Shown here: piece after piece, positions 16,641-24,222 of the stretch
How positions within the stretch are numbered: position 1 is the stretch's first letter
Layout: each line of letters starts with the position of its first letter
Source: JAODBJ01 sp963782465
GTDB taxonomy: Bacteria > Actinomycetota > Acidimicrobiia > IMCC26256 > PALSA-610
Assembly: GCA_963782465.1 (NCBI GenBank)
Contig: CAWAJR010000003.1
Location: forward strand, 682,001-746,000
Length of the DNA: 64,000 bases
Direction: 5' to 3'
Made by a program: the position numbers and the translations under genes
Notes under the pieces: generated by a model
Seen by the model: only the letters and a program-made list of their open reading frames with translations
Databases searched by the model: none
What the model was told of the DNA's origin: nothing

Positions 16641-17414
16641 TTACGCGAAGTGCAGTGCGGGGGCGCCGAGGAGCACGACGGTGATCGTGCCGGCGGCGAG
16701 GAAGGGCCCGAACGGGAGGGCCGACTTCCGGTCGCGGATGCGTAACGCGATGAGTGCGAGCCCGATCACGGAGCCGTAGAGGAACCCGGCGAAGATCCCG
16801 AACATCACGTCGGGCCAGCCGAGCCAGCCGAGCGCGAGCCCGAGGAGGAAGCAGAGTCGTACGTCGCCGAAGCCCATCCCCCGCGGTGAGATCAAGTGGA
16901 TCAGGAGCAGTGCACCGAAGCCGGCGAGGCCGCCGAGCAAGGCCCGTTCGAATGCGTCCCATTGGTGGCCGAGCAGTGCGGCCAGCGCGAAGAGGGGCAC
17001 CAGCGTGAGGCCGACCGGGTAGACGATCCGGTTCGGGATGATGAAGTGCTCGAGGTCGATCGCCGAGATCGCGAGGAGCGCCGCTCCGAGGACGAGGTAC
17101 GCGGGGAGCGCCCACGAGGTCGAAAAGCGCGCTCCGATGGCGGCGAAGAGCACACCGGTGCCGAACTCGACGAGCGGGTAGCGGGGCGAGATCGGTTCGC
17201 CGCAGTGCCGGCAGCGACCGTGGAGCACGAGCCACGACAGCACGGGGACGTTGTCGCGGTTCGCGATCGGCGTGTCGCAACTCGGGCACTTGGAGCGGGG
17301 AGCCACGATCGACTCTTTGCGGGGTACCCGCCAGATCACGACGTTCAGGAAGGATCCGATGAGGAGCCCGAACAGTCCGCTGATCACGGCAACGACGAGG
17401 GCTTGATTTTCCAT
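16641..17414 (-). CDS. pilD: prepilin peptidase / N-methyltransferase
   Basis: PilD cleaves the leader of prepilins after Gly and methylates the new N-terminus. The 257-residue integral membrane protein shows the N-terminal methylase region GSFLNVVIWRVP, the zinc-type pair CPSCDTPI and CRHCGEPISPRYPLVE, and the catalytic Asp residues in AISAIDLEHFIIPN and SPRGMGFGDVRL. Length and order match the aspartyl prepilin peptidase family. It lies just upstream of the repeat array and downstream of two pilins. Confidence 0.95.
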   Translation of the reverse strand: MENQALVVAVISGLFGLLIGSFLNVVIWRVPRKESIVAPRSKCPSCDTPIANRDNVPVLSWLVLHGRCRHCGEPISPRYPLVEFGTGVLFAAIGARFSTSWALPAYLVLGAALLAISAIDLEHFIIPNRIVYPVGLTLVPLFALAALLGHQWDAFERALLGGLAGFGALLLIHLISPRGMGFGDVRLCFLLGLALGWLGWPDVMFGIFAGFLYGSVIGLALIALRIRDRKSALPFGPFLAAGTITVVLLGAPALHFA

Positions 17415-17440
17415 CCGGGTTCTTGATCGTCAGCGTGGGG

Positions 17441-17932
17441 TCACCTTGGAGGCCATTGCGACACCCATCCGAAGGTGGGGTCGAAGGATTGAGCCGGGCA
17501 CACGTCGCCTGCGACCCGTTGGTAGAGGGTCGGCGACGTTTCTTCTTCCCGGATGGCGAGGCAGTCGCCGTTTCCGGTGTGGGTGGAGAGGACGAGGTAG
17601 TCGGTCCCGCCGGTGGTCCCGGTGGCGACGGACACTTCGTGTTGGTTGGCTTCGGCGGTGGTTGCTTTGTCGAACCAGTGGATCGCCGGTTCGGATGAGG
17701 CGAGCTGGGCTCGGGTGACGTCGCCGATGCTGTGCCCGTCGCTCAACACCTCGTGCACCGTTTCGACGCTGTTGGCGAGGAGCGATTGGGCGGATCGGTC
17801 GATGGCCGGCTTGCGGGCGGTCGTGAAGCTGACGATCGCGATGGCGGCGAGCACGCCGATGATCGCGACGACCATGATCAGTTCGACGAGCGTGAAGCCG
17901 TGCTCCATCGCGTCGTGCGGGCGACTGATCAT
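17441..17932 (-). CDS. type IV prepilin-like protein (minor pilin)
   Basis: The 163-residue protein has a short leader ending in Gly and the class III signature EHG/FTLVELIMVVAIIGVLAAIA with Glu at position +5, a substrate for PilD. The rest is a pilin-like globular domain with two Cys near the end. The ATG at 17932 was chosen because GGGGG lies seven bases upstream and it gives a 12-residue leader. It follows the major pilin gene and is separated from it by a strong hairpin, so it is probably made in smaller amounts. Confidence 0.85.
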   Translation of the reverse strand: MISRPHDAMEHGFTLVELIMVVAIIGVLAAIAIVSFTTARKPAIDRSAQSLLANSVETVHEVLSDGHSIGDVTRAQLASSEPAIHWFDKATTAEANQHEVSVATGTTGGTDYLVLSTHTGNGDCLAIREEETSPTLYQRVAGDVCPAQSFDPTFGWVSQWPPR

Positions 17933-17950
17933 CAGGATCCCCCTTCGCGG

Positions 17951-17980
17951 CACGGCCCGGGGCTTGTGCCCCGGGCCGTG
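17951..17980 (-). terminator. strong hairpin between the two pilin genes
   Basis: CACGGCCCGGGGC and its exact complement form a perfect 13-bp stem with a TTGT loop, 23 bases after the pilA stop and just before the ribosome binding site of the next pilin. There is no U-run. It may be a leaky terminator or a 3'-end stabiliser that raises pilA mRNA over the distal gene. Confidence 0.65.
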
Positions 17981-18003
17981 TCCGAACCCATCAAGGTTGG
18001 TGA

Positions 18004-18504
18004 TTACCAGCCGCTCTGGCCCCAGTCGCCGCCCCCGGAGAGGGTGGCGAGGTCAGTCGTGCAGGCAACCTTCGAGTAGTACGTACCGGCGTCGACACCG
18101 CTGGCGACGTCGGCGACCGAGAACGTCGCGCCCGACTTCGAGTTCATCTGCAAGCAGACGACCTGCTGGTCGGTACCGGTGACGTTGCCAACCGCGACGG
18201 TCAGCTCGTCCTTCGTGAGGTCGGTGCCCCAAGGCAGCGAAGGCTCGATGCTCTTGAGGTCGCCGCCGGCGGCGACGTCGGCGGTGTAGGCCTCGCTGTC
18301 GGTGAAGAACGTCTTCTCGGCGGTGAGGCCGTTCCGCAGGTCGGACTGGGCCGCACGGTCTTGTGCCCGAGCGCGAGCACCAAGGAAGGTCGGGATGGCG
18401 ATGGCGATGAGGATGGCAATGATCAACACCACAACCATGAGCTCGATGAGCGTGAACCCTTCCTCGGCGTCCCGACGGGACTTGAGGGAGTGAATCAATT
18501 GCAC
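18004..18504 (-). CDS. pilA: major type IV pilin
   Basis: The 166-residue prepilin has a 16-residue charged leader ending EEG, then FTLIELMVVVLIIAILIAIAIP with Glu at +5, followed by GARARAQDRAAQSDLRNGLTAEK, the usual extended pilin helix. Two Cys in the C-terminal domain (VVCLQMN and VACTTD) can form the D-region disulfide. GTG at 18504 follows AGGAAAGGG. It is the best major-pilin candidate because it has its own long leader containing a c-di-GMP-I riboswitch. It is followed by a strong hairpin and a second pilin. Confidence 0.92.
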   Translation of the reverse strand: MQLIHSLKSRRDAEEGFTLIELMVVVLIIAILIAIAIPTFLGARARAQDRAAQSDLRNGLTAEKTFFTDSEAYTADVAAGGDLKSIEPSLPWGTDLTKDELTVAVGNVTGTDQQVVCLQMNSKSGATFSVADVASGVDAGTYYSKVACTTDLATLSGGGDWGQSGW

Positions 18505-18580
18505 TGGAAATCCCTTTCCTGGGCGGGTTTGGGTCCGCGAGGCCCGCCCCCCATCGGGCCCGCGTCCGCCAGGACTGGGT

Positions 18581-18678
18581 CCTCAGGGCAACCCGGCTGG
18601 CCTTCCCTCGAAGTCGAGGACGTGGGCTCCGTGGCTTTGCGTCACCGCATTCCTGCGGCTTTGCCTTTGTTCCAGAGG
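18581..18678 (-). ncRNA. c-di-GMP-I (GEMM-I) riboswitch in the pilA leader
   Basis: The coding strand shows the aptamer landmarks in order: AAAGGCAAAGCC, then a hairpin CCGCA-GGAA-UGCGG with a GNRA loop, then UGACGCAAAGCCACGG, then the 3' part GCCAGCCGGGUUGCCC. CCUCUGG (18678-18672) and CCUGAGG close the outer P1 stem with one U-U mismatch. These match the GEMM-I family, which binds cyclic di-GMP. Downstream, AGGAC-CCA-GUCCU can compete with the 3' strand of P1, and GGGCGGG...CCCGCCC can form just ahead of the pilA ribosome binding site. The direction of control cannot be read from sequence alone. Confidence 0.88.
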
Positions 18679-18817
18679 CTCTCGCTGGGGATTACATCGG
18701 CGCGTGGCAATTGTCGCTTGAGGCAACCACGCAGCGCGCGCACAGGTGCGACGAACGTCACGTTCCGGGCGACCCGAGCGCGTGGCGATCAAGCCGTTGC
18801 CGTGCGTGCTGCCCTCG

Positions 18818-19588
18818 TCACAACGCCGGGACGTCGACCACCAGGGAGCCGGGCTGCCAGTCGGGCAGCCGTTCGCGCACGACGCCGTCGGCGCCGATCA
18901 GCGCGGCGAGGCCGGGGAAGTCTTCGTCGTGGGTCGCGCCGGCCTGGGTCGCGATCGCGACCCAGGTGCCGCGGCGCCGGGCATGGGCGCTCATGTCGGC
19001 GAGCCCGCACGACTCCCACCAGTCGAGGCCGGCGCGCCATGCGGTGCCGGTTTCGCGGCGCGGGCCGGAGAGGCCCGGAGCCGCGCAGAACAAGACGATC
19101 CGGGCACCGGCGTCGGCGGCGGCGTCGAAGGGCGGGTCGATCCCGGCCTCGGCGCAGATCACGATGCCGCAGCGCGACCCTCCGTGGTCGAACGTCGCCG
19201 CCCCGGCGGCGGTGGTGCCGGGGTCGGCGGTGAAGCCTTCTTCGCCCTCGCCGAGATGGCGTTTGCGCTGCACCGCGACGATCCGGCCGTGCTGCGCGAC
19301 GCATTGGGCGATGAACGCGTCGTCGCCCGAGCGTTCGGCAATCCCGAACACGACCGCGGTGCCGGTCCCCGCAGTGGTCGCGGCGAGCCGCAGCACGTGC
19401 GGGTCGTCGAGGGTGACGAGGTGCTCGGGGTGCACCCGCGGATCGACCGATCCGGTGAGCGACATCTCGGGGAAGACCACGACCCCGGCACCGGTCGCGA
19501 CGGCCTCCCCCAGGAGCCGTTCGTGCGCGGCGAGGTTCGTCTCGATCGCACCCTTCTCGCAGCGCGCGGCGGCGAGCAGCAGCCTCAC
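18818..19588 (-). CDS. carbon-nitrogen hydrolase (nitrilase superfamily)
   Basis: The 256-residue protein has the Glu-Lys-Cys catalytic triad of the nitrilase superfamily: Glu in VVFPEMSLTG, Lys in VQRKRHLGEGEEG and Cys in GIVICAEAGIDPP. It is a single-domain amidase-like hydrolase; the substrate is not clear. GTG at 19588 is preferred over the ATG at 19615 because a TACCGT box ends seven bases before it and the protein then starts with RLLLAAARCEKG, the normal family start. It is divergent from the Cys-rich gene at 19680. Confidence 0.85.
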   Translation of the reverse strand: MRLLLAAARCEKGAIETNLAAHERLLGEAVATGAGVVVFPEMSLTGSVDPRVHPEHLVTLDDPHVLRLAATTAGTGTAVVFGIAERSGDDAFIAQCVAQHGRIVAVQRKRHLGEGEEGFTADPGTTAAGAATFDHGGSRCGIVICAEAGIDPPFDAAADAGARIVLFCAAPGLSGPRRETGTAWRAGLDWWESCGLADMSAHARRRGTWVAIATQAGATHDEDFPGLAALIGADGVVRERLPDWQPGSLVVDVPAL

Positions 19589-19595
19589 CCGAACG

Positions 19596-19601
19596 ACGGT
19601 A
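19596..19601 (-). promoter_or_regulatory. -10 box for the nitrilase gene, leaderless
   Basis: TACCGT on the coding strand ends seven bases before the GTG start, the spacing expected for a transcript that begins at the start codon. No Shine-Dalgarno is seen. Confidence 0.45.
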
Positions 19602-19679
19602 GCGACCCCCGGCATCGAGCGCCTTGGCCCGACCGGTACACCTCGCGTTACGCTCCCGGCGCGAAGAGGGGGTCAGCAG

Positions 19680-20057
19680 GTGGCGGGTTCCGTCGGGCGG
19701 AAACATGCGTCTCGGTCGCGGCCGCGTTCGCGGCGGGACGTGATGGTGACATGTCGGGACTGCGGCGATGTCGTGGTACCGATCACGCAATGCGAACTGC
19801 GGCGTTGCATCGACGACGGCGTGCACTCGCTGTCGTACCGTTGCCCGACGTGCGGGTGCCGCGATGTCGTCGGCCAGTTGCACACCAACGAGATCGTCGA
19901 ACTGCTCGACGCGGGCTTGCACGTGATGCCGTGGAGCCTCCCGCGCGAAGTGCACGAGGTGCACTACGCCGGGCCCGAGGTCACGCTCGACGATCTCCTC
20001 GACTTCCATCTGCTGCTGGAGCGCGACGACTGGTCTCGCTCCATCTTCGGTCGCTGA
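19680..20057 (+). CDS. small Cys-rich hypothetical protein
   Basis: The 125-residue protein begins at GTG 19680, with AGGGGG about eight bases upstream; an ATG at 19743 would give 104 residues. A basic N-terminal tail leads to VTCRDCGDVVV and RCPTCGC, two CxxC pairs that probably bind zinc. An acidic C-terminal half follows with EVTLDDLLDFHLLLERDDW. Possible promoter elements TTGGCC and TACGCT lie upstream near 19624 and 19649. I do not recognise the family. It could be a zinc-ribbon regulator or adaptor. It runs convergent with the SGNH lipoprotein gene. Confidence 0.65.
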   Translation: MAGSVGRKHASRSRPRSRRDVMVTCRDCGDVVVPITQCELRRCIDDGVHSLSYRCPTCGCRDVVGQLHTNEIVELLDAGLHVMPWSLPREVHEVHYAGPEVTLDDLLDFHLLLERDDWSRSIFGR

Positions 20058-20070
20058 GCGGGAGGTTCCC

Positions 20071-20958
20071 TCAGCGCAACGGTCCGCCGGGGCGGCGCGC
20101 GCCGGCCGCGGCCCGCGCCTGCTCGACGATTTCCCTCGCGTAGCGGTAGGCGCCCGACATGTACCCGGCGCAGCCACCCGGGTCGAGGCGCGCGCTGTCG
20201 AGGCCCCGCGGGCAGAAGTGGAGCCCATCGGGCGCCCGCACGACGACGCGGCCGTTCACGCACGGACGCGTACCGTCGGGGTCGACGAGCGCCCGTTCCC
20301 GCGGTAGGCACGGCAGCTTCGCCGCGAAGGTGTTGTTCGGTGCGATGTCGGTGCCGCTGTCGGCGAAGACCACCCGGCCGGGGTACCGGGCCGCGATCAC
20401 GCGGTACTGGTAGCGCACCGCCTGCCAGTGCGTGCTCGCCATCTGCGCCCGGGCGCGGGGGGCGCCGACGAACACGACGTTCGCATCCGCAGCGATCGCA
20501 ATCGCGGCGGCGGCCCTGGCGTCGCGGCGGTACTTGGCTGCGGTCGCCGCGCCCCGGAGATCGTTCCCCCGGCTGTCGCGCATGCAGCGGGTGAACGAGT
20601 TGCCGTAGAACGCGTCGACGACAACCGCCGGGTGCGCGGCGGGGAGTCGATGGACCATGTCGTCGAACCAGTCGCAGATCGCCGTACCGATGTACGCGTG
20701 CACCGAGACGTGCAGGTGGAATTGGGCGGCGAGCGCCGGGATGTAGCGGTTCGCTTCGAAGGTGAGCGAATCGCCGTACACGACGACGGTTGGTTCGGCC
20801 TGCCGCGGCGTGGCCGGCGAGGTTGCCGTCGCGCCGGGGGCAGGCGGGCGCGGCGCGGGTGTGCACGACACCAACATGACCATTGAGACGACGGTCGCGC
20901 CGACGATCACGGCGCGGCGCGCGCGAGGAGGCAGGCGACGGCGGCGCGGGAGCGGCAC
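20071..20958 (-). CDS. SGNH/GDSL-type lipoprotein
   Basis: The 295-residue protein has a basic start, a hydrophobic signal segment and a lipobox-like VSMVMLVSC near residue 32, so it is probably a membrane-anchored exported lipoprotein. The block I motif VVYGDSLTFEANRY holds the nucleophile Ser, and the DGLHF segment near residue 248 supplies the Asp-His pair. Such proteins are esterases or acyltransferases acting on the envelope; the substrate is unknown. It is divergent from the LLM gene, with 61 bases between the starts. Confidence 0.8.
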   Translation of the reverse strand: MPLPRRRRLPPRARRAVIVGATVVSMVMLVSCTPAPRPPAPGATATSPATPRQAEPTVVVYGDSLTFEANRYIPALAAQFHLHVSVHAYIGTAICDWFDDMVHRLPAAHPAVVVDAFYGNSFTRCMRDSRGNDLRGAATAAKYRRDARAAAAIAIAADANVVFVGAPRARAQMASTHWQAVRYQYRVIAARYPGRVVFADSGTDIAPNNTFAAKLPCLPRERALVDPDGTRPCVNGRVVVRAPDGLHFCPRGLDSARLDPGGCAGYMSGAYRYAREIVEQARAAAGARRPGGPLR

Positions 20959-21019
20959 GGAGCCTGCTCGGCCTCCGCCGCCGCGACCTGAGCGTCACTC
21001 TTTTGCTAGGAATCAGCGC

Positions 21020-21958
21020 ATGCCGAACGCACGAAGGTTCCGGTTCGCCACGGAGTGCCAGGAACCACTCCCCGATCGCACGTGGGCCGACACGTGCCGG
21101 GAGTACGAGGCGCTCGGTTACTCGACCCTGTTCGTCCCCGACCATTTCGACGAGGGGCTCGGTCCTATCGCGGCGATGACCGCCGCCGCGTGCGCAACGA
21201 CGACCTTGCGCGTCGGCGCGCTCGTGTTCGATTGCGACTTCCGCCATCCCGCGGTGCTCGCGCGTGAACTCGCGTCGATCGACGTGCTCTCGGAAGGACG
21301 GCTCGAAGTCGGCCTCGGCGCGGGCTGGAAACGGCTCGACTACGAGCGCTCCGGCATCGCAATGGACCCGCCCAAGGTGCGCGTCGACCGCATGATCGAG
21401 CACACGCAGGTGTGCAAAGCACTCTTCCGGGGCGAACCGGTGACCTTCGCCGGCGAGCACTACACGATCACGGATCTCGACGGCACCCCGAAGCCCTACC
21501 GCGAGGGCGGCCCACCGATCCTGATCGGCGGCGGCGCCCGCCGCGTGCTGCGCTTCGCCGGCGCGAACGCCGACATCGTCGGCGTGAACGCGTCGATCCA
21601 TTCGGGTGAGATCGACGTCGCGGCCGCGCGGGACGCGCTCCCCGATCGCATCGACGAGAAGGTGCAGTGGGTGCGCGAGGGCGCCGGCGCCCGCTTCGAG
21701 GAACTGGAGCTGAACGCGTGGCTCGCGGTCGCCGAGGTGACCGACGACAGCGCGGGAATGGGTGAAGTGCTCGGCAACCTGTTCGGCGCCGACCCGAACG
21801 ACGTGCTCGCGTCGCCGTTGACCCTCGTGGGCTCGGAGCACGAGATCGCCGAACGGCTGCACGAACGGCGCGAACGATGGGGCTACTCGTACGTGGTCGT
21901 CCCCGGCAACAAGGCCCGCGCCTTCGCGCCCGTCGTCGCCGCCCTCACCGGCGCGTGA
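21020..21958 (+). CDS. LLM-class F420-dependent oxidoreductase
   Basis: The 312-residue protein is a single-domain luciferase-like TIM barrel. FVPDHFDEGLGPIAAMTAAA, TTLRVGALVFDCDFRHPAVLAREL, SEGRLEVGLGAGWKRLDYER and GGPPILIGGGARRVLRFAGANADIVGVN are the family landmarks of the F420-dependent group. The end GYSYVVVPGNKARAFAPVVAALTG also fits. The substrate is not evident. The ATG at 21020 has AGGA about nine bases upstream. It converges on a 46-codon membrane peptide gene. Confidence 0.9.
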   Translation: MPNARRFRFATECQEPLPDRTWADTCREYEALGYSTLFVPDHFDEGLGPIAAMTAAACATTTLRVGALVFDCDFRHPAVLARELASIDVLSEGRLEVGLGAGWKRLDYERSGIAMDPPKVRVDRMIEHTQVCKALFRGEPVTFAGEHYTITDLDGTPKPYREGGPPILIGGGARRVLRFAGANADIVGVNASIHSGEIDVAAARDALPDRIDEKVQWVREGAGARFEELELNAWLAVAEVTDDSAGMGEVLGNLFGADPNDVLASPLTLVGSEHEIAERLHERRERWGYSYVVVPGNKARAFAPVVAALTGA

Positions 21959-21967
21959 GATCCGGGG

Positions 21968-22108
21968 TCAGCGACTGACGAGCGTCGTCGGCGTCGACGG
22001 CTGACGGTGACCGGCGTCGTGGATCGCCAGCGCCGGGAACATCGCCGCGAGCAGCACGAGGATCGCGACGACGAAGAACGCGATGCTTTCCCCTCGTACA
22101 CCTTCCAT
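21968..22108 (-). CDS. 46-residue single-helix membrane protein
   Basis: From ATG at 22108, with GGGAG seven bases upstream, the frame encodes MEGVRGESIAFFVVAILVLL followed by AAMFPALAIHDAGHRQPSTPTTLVSR and TGA. There is one strong membrane helix (about residues 8-28) and a short polar tail. The stop lies nine bases from the end of the LLM gene on the other strand. The good ribosome binding site and clean helix make it credible; the function is unknown. The remaining 100 bases up to the transporter gene show nothing recognisable. Confidence 0.55.
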   Translation of the reverse strand: MEGVRGESIAFFVVAILVLLAAMFPALAIHDAGHRQPSTPTTLVSR

Positions 22109-22213
22109 GGCGTGCTCCCGCTCTGCTACCGCTTCCTTACCTTGAACCTCGGCGCGCCAACGGCCGAACCAAAGCCCCTTCTCGTCACAGGTCAGCGGCG
22201 CCTTCCGGCCGCC

Positions 22214-23835
22214 TCAGTGCACGGCGACGACGAACAGCTGGGCGATCACGATCTTGGCGATCATGACCGCCGGGTAGACGGTCGCGTAGCTCATGGCGAT
22301 CTCGGTATCGTCTTCGACGTGCTCGCTCGCGAAGGCGAGGACGGCCGGCTGCGTCTGCATCCCGGCGAGCATCCCGACCAGCGTCCGAGGTGGGACCTTC
22401 GCGAGCTTCCCGATCGTGAGCACGAACGCGAGGGGCGCGGCCGTGACCACCGCACCGGTGACGAGCACCGGGACGACGTGGCCCGACGCGATCGTCTGGG
22501 CGAAGGCCTGGCCTGCTCTCGTCCCGACCCCGGCGAGGAACAGCAGTGTGCCGGCCTGCCGCAAGGTGAGGTTCGTGCTGTACGGCATCTGCCAGACCAG
22601 CGGGCCGGTACGGCCGAGGGCACCGAGCACCAGACCGACGACGAGTGGGCCGCCGGCCGAACCGAGGCTGAACGTCGACCCGCCGCCGAGCGGGAAACGC
22701 ACCGCTCCGAGTAACAGGCCGAGCGCGATGCCGAGGCTGAACGTGAGGATGTCGAACTCGCTGAGCGAGCGGTAGGAGTCGCCGAAGACGCGGCCGATCG
22801 CGGGCATCTCCCCCACGGGTGCGACGACCCGCACCCGGTCGCCGAGCTCGAGTTGGGTGTCCGGCGAGGCGACGAAATCGACGTCGCCGCGCCGCACGCG
22901 TGTGACCGTCGCGCCGAAACGTTGGTCGAGGTCGAGATCGGCGAGCTTCTTGCCCGCGACCCCGCGCGCCGAGACGAACATCCGCCGGTAGTCGATGGTG
23001 CGCCGGTCGAGGGGAAGGTGCCGCGGCGACGGTTCGCCGAGGTACTCGACCATCTTGCGAACGTCCCGCTTCGCACCGATCACCGAGACGAGGTCGTCGC
23101 GGGCCGGCACCCGCTCGGCGGTCGCCACGGCGACCTGCTGATCGTGCATCATGCGGCTGAACACGACCGTGCGCCCGTCGACGTTGCGTAACTCGCCGAG
23201 CGGCGGCGCGTCGTCGCGCAACACCCGCACCGTGCGGCAGACGATCGCATGGCTGTTCTCGCTCGGCCCACCGGTCGCGGGTTCGGCCGCGGGGCGGCGC
23301 AGGAGGAAGAAGGCGGCGAGCAGCGGGAACAACACGCCGATCGGGTAGGTGATCGAGTAGCCGACCACCGGCTGGTTCCCGATCCGGTCGAACGTGCCCG
23401 CGCTCACGTGGTTCTTCAACTGGTCGAGGATCGCGGCCAGCGCCGGCGTGTTCGTCAGGCCGCCCGCGAAGCTCCCCGCGGCTGTCGGCGCAGTCAAACC
23501 GAGCAACATCCGTCCGACGACGACGGTCGCGACGCCACCGATCGCGACCCCGCCGAGGACCAGCGCGTTCGCCGGGAGCCCGCGGCGGCGCAACGTGGCG
23601 AAGAAGCCCGGTCCCGACGCGATCCCGACGGTGTAGACGAACAGCGCCAGGCCGAGCCCCCAGACCGGGTCGGGAAGGCGTAGGCGGCCGTCGATCGCGC
23701 CGATCCCGATGCCGGCGAACAGCACGGCTGCGATGCCCAGGTGGAAGCCGCCGATCCGGCCCGGCCGGCGATGAAACCGACGGCGGCGACGACGAACAAC
23801 AGGAGCGTGGGGTCGCCCGCCAGCAGGTGCACCAT
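22214..23835 (-). CDS. AspT/YidE-type transporter with RCK_C domains, split by a frameshift
   Basis: This is a membrane transporter of the aspartate:alanine antiporter (AspT/YidE) family. The start MVHLLAGDPTLLLFVVAAVG lies in one frame; from about 23756 the protein continues in another with VLFAGIGIGAIDGRLRLPD. Adding one G to the GG at 23756-23757 gives the uninterrupted AGRAGIGGFHLGIAAVLFAG. The architecture is five or six helices, two RCK_C-like regulatory domains (KKLADLDLDQRFGATVTRVRRG in the second), and five or six helices with TNTPALAAI and MQTQPAVLAFA repeats. The substrate is unknown. It is divergent from the small gene at 23970. Confidence 0.8.
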
Positions 23836-23969
23836 CTCCGGTCCACTCGGCCCCCGGCCACCGGCAGTGAGCGCAAGTGACGAAAATTGGTCTTCCAGAC
23901 TTTCTCCGGGAGGCCGATGCAAAAGGGGTGACCTCGCTCGCTGAGCTTGGTCACGAGGAAGGAGCTGGG

Positions 23970-24218
23970 ATGGCTGTCACGTCGAACCTCGAACATCACA
24001 CCCGTGGTGTGATCAGCGAATTGCGCGAAGCGCTCGAATGCGCGGTGCCGCAACGGCCGCAGTGGATCGATCTCGACTCCTGGACCCTCGCTCGTCACCG
24101 CGCCGCGTTGCACGGCGAGCACGTGCCCACCGAGATCCTCCTCGCGATCCCGACCGTGGCGAGCGCCGCCGAACTCGAAGCGCTGGTGCGCGAGCAGGCA
24201 CACCAAGCCGCGGCCTGA
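23970..24218 (+). CDS. small hypothetical protein (82 aa)
   Basis: ATG at 23970 is preceded by AAGGAG with five bases of spacing; a GTG at 23877 would add 31 residues. The protein is soluble and mostly helical, with LEHHTRGVISELREALECAV and LDSWTLARHRAALHGEHVP, and ends in a helix AAELEALVREQAHQAAA. I do not recognise a family. It ends four bases from the stop of the secreted protein gene on the other strand. Confidence 0.6.
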   Translation: MAVTSNLEHHTRGVISELREALECAVPQRPQWIDLDSWTLARHRAALHGEHVPTEILLAIPTVASAAELEALVREQAHQAAA

Positions 24219-24222
24219 ACGT

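Noticed and set aside
18583..18792. A 69-residue gene upstream of pilA
   Set aside because: It covers the riboswitch aptamer and has no protein-like features.
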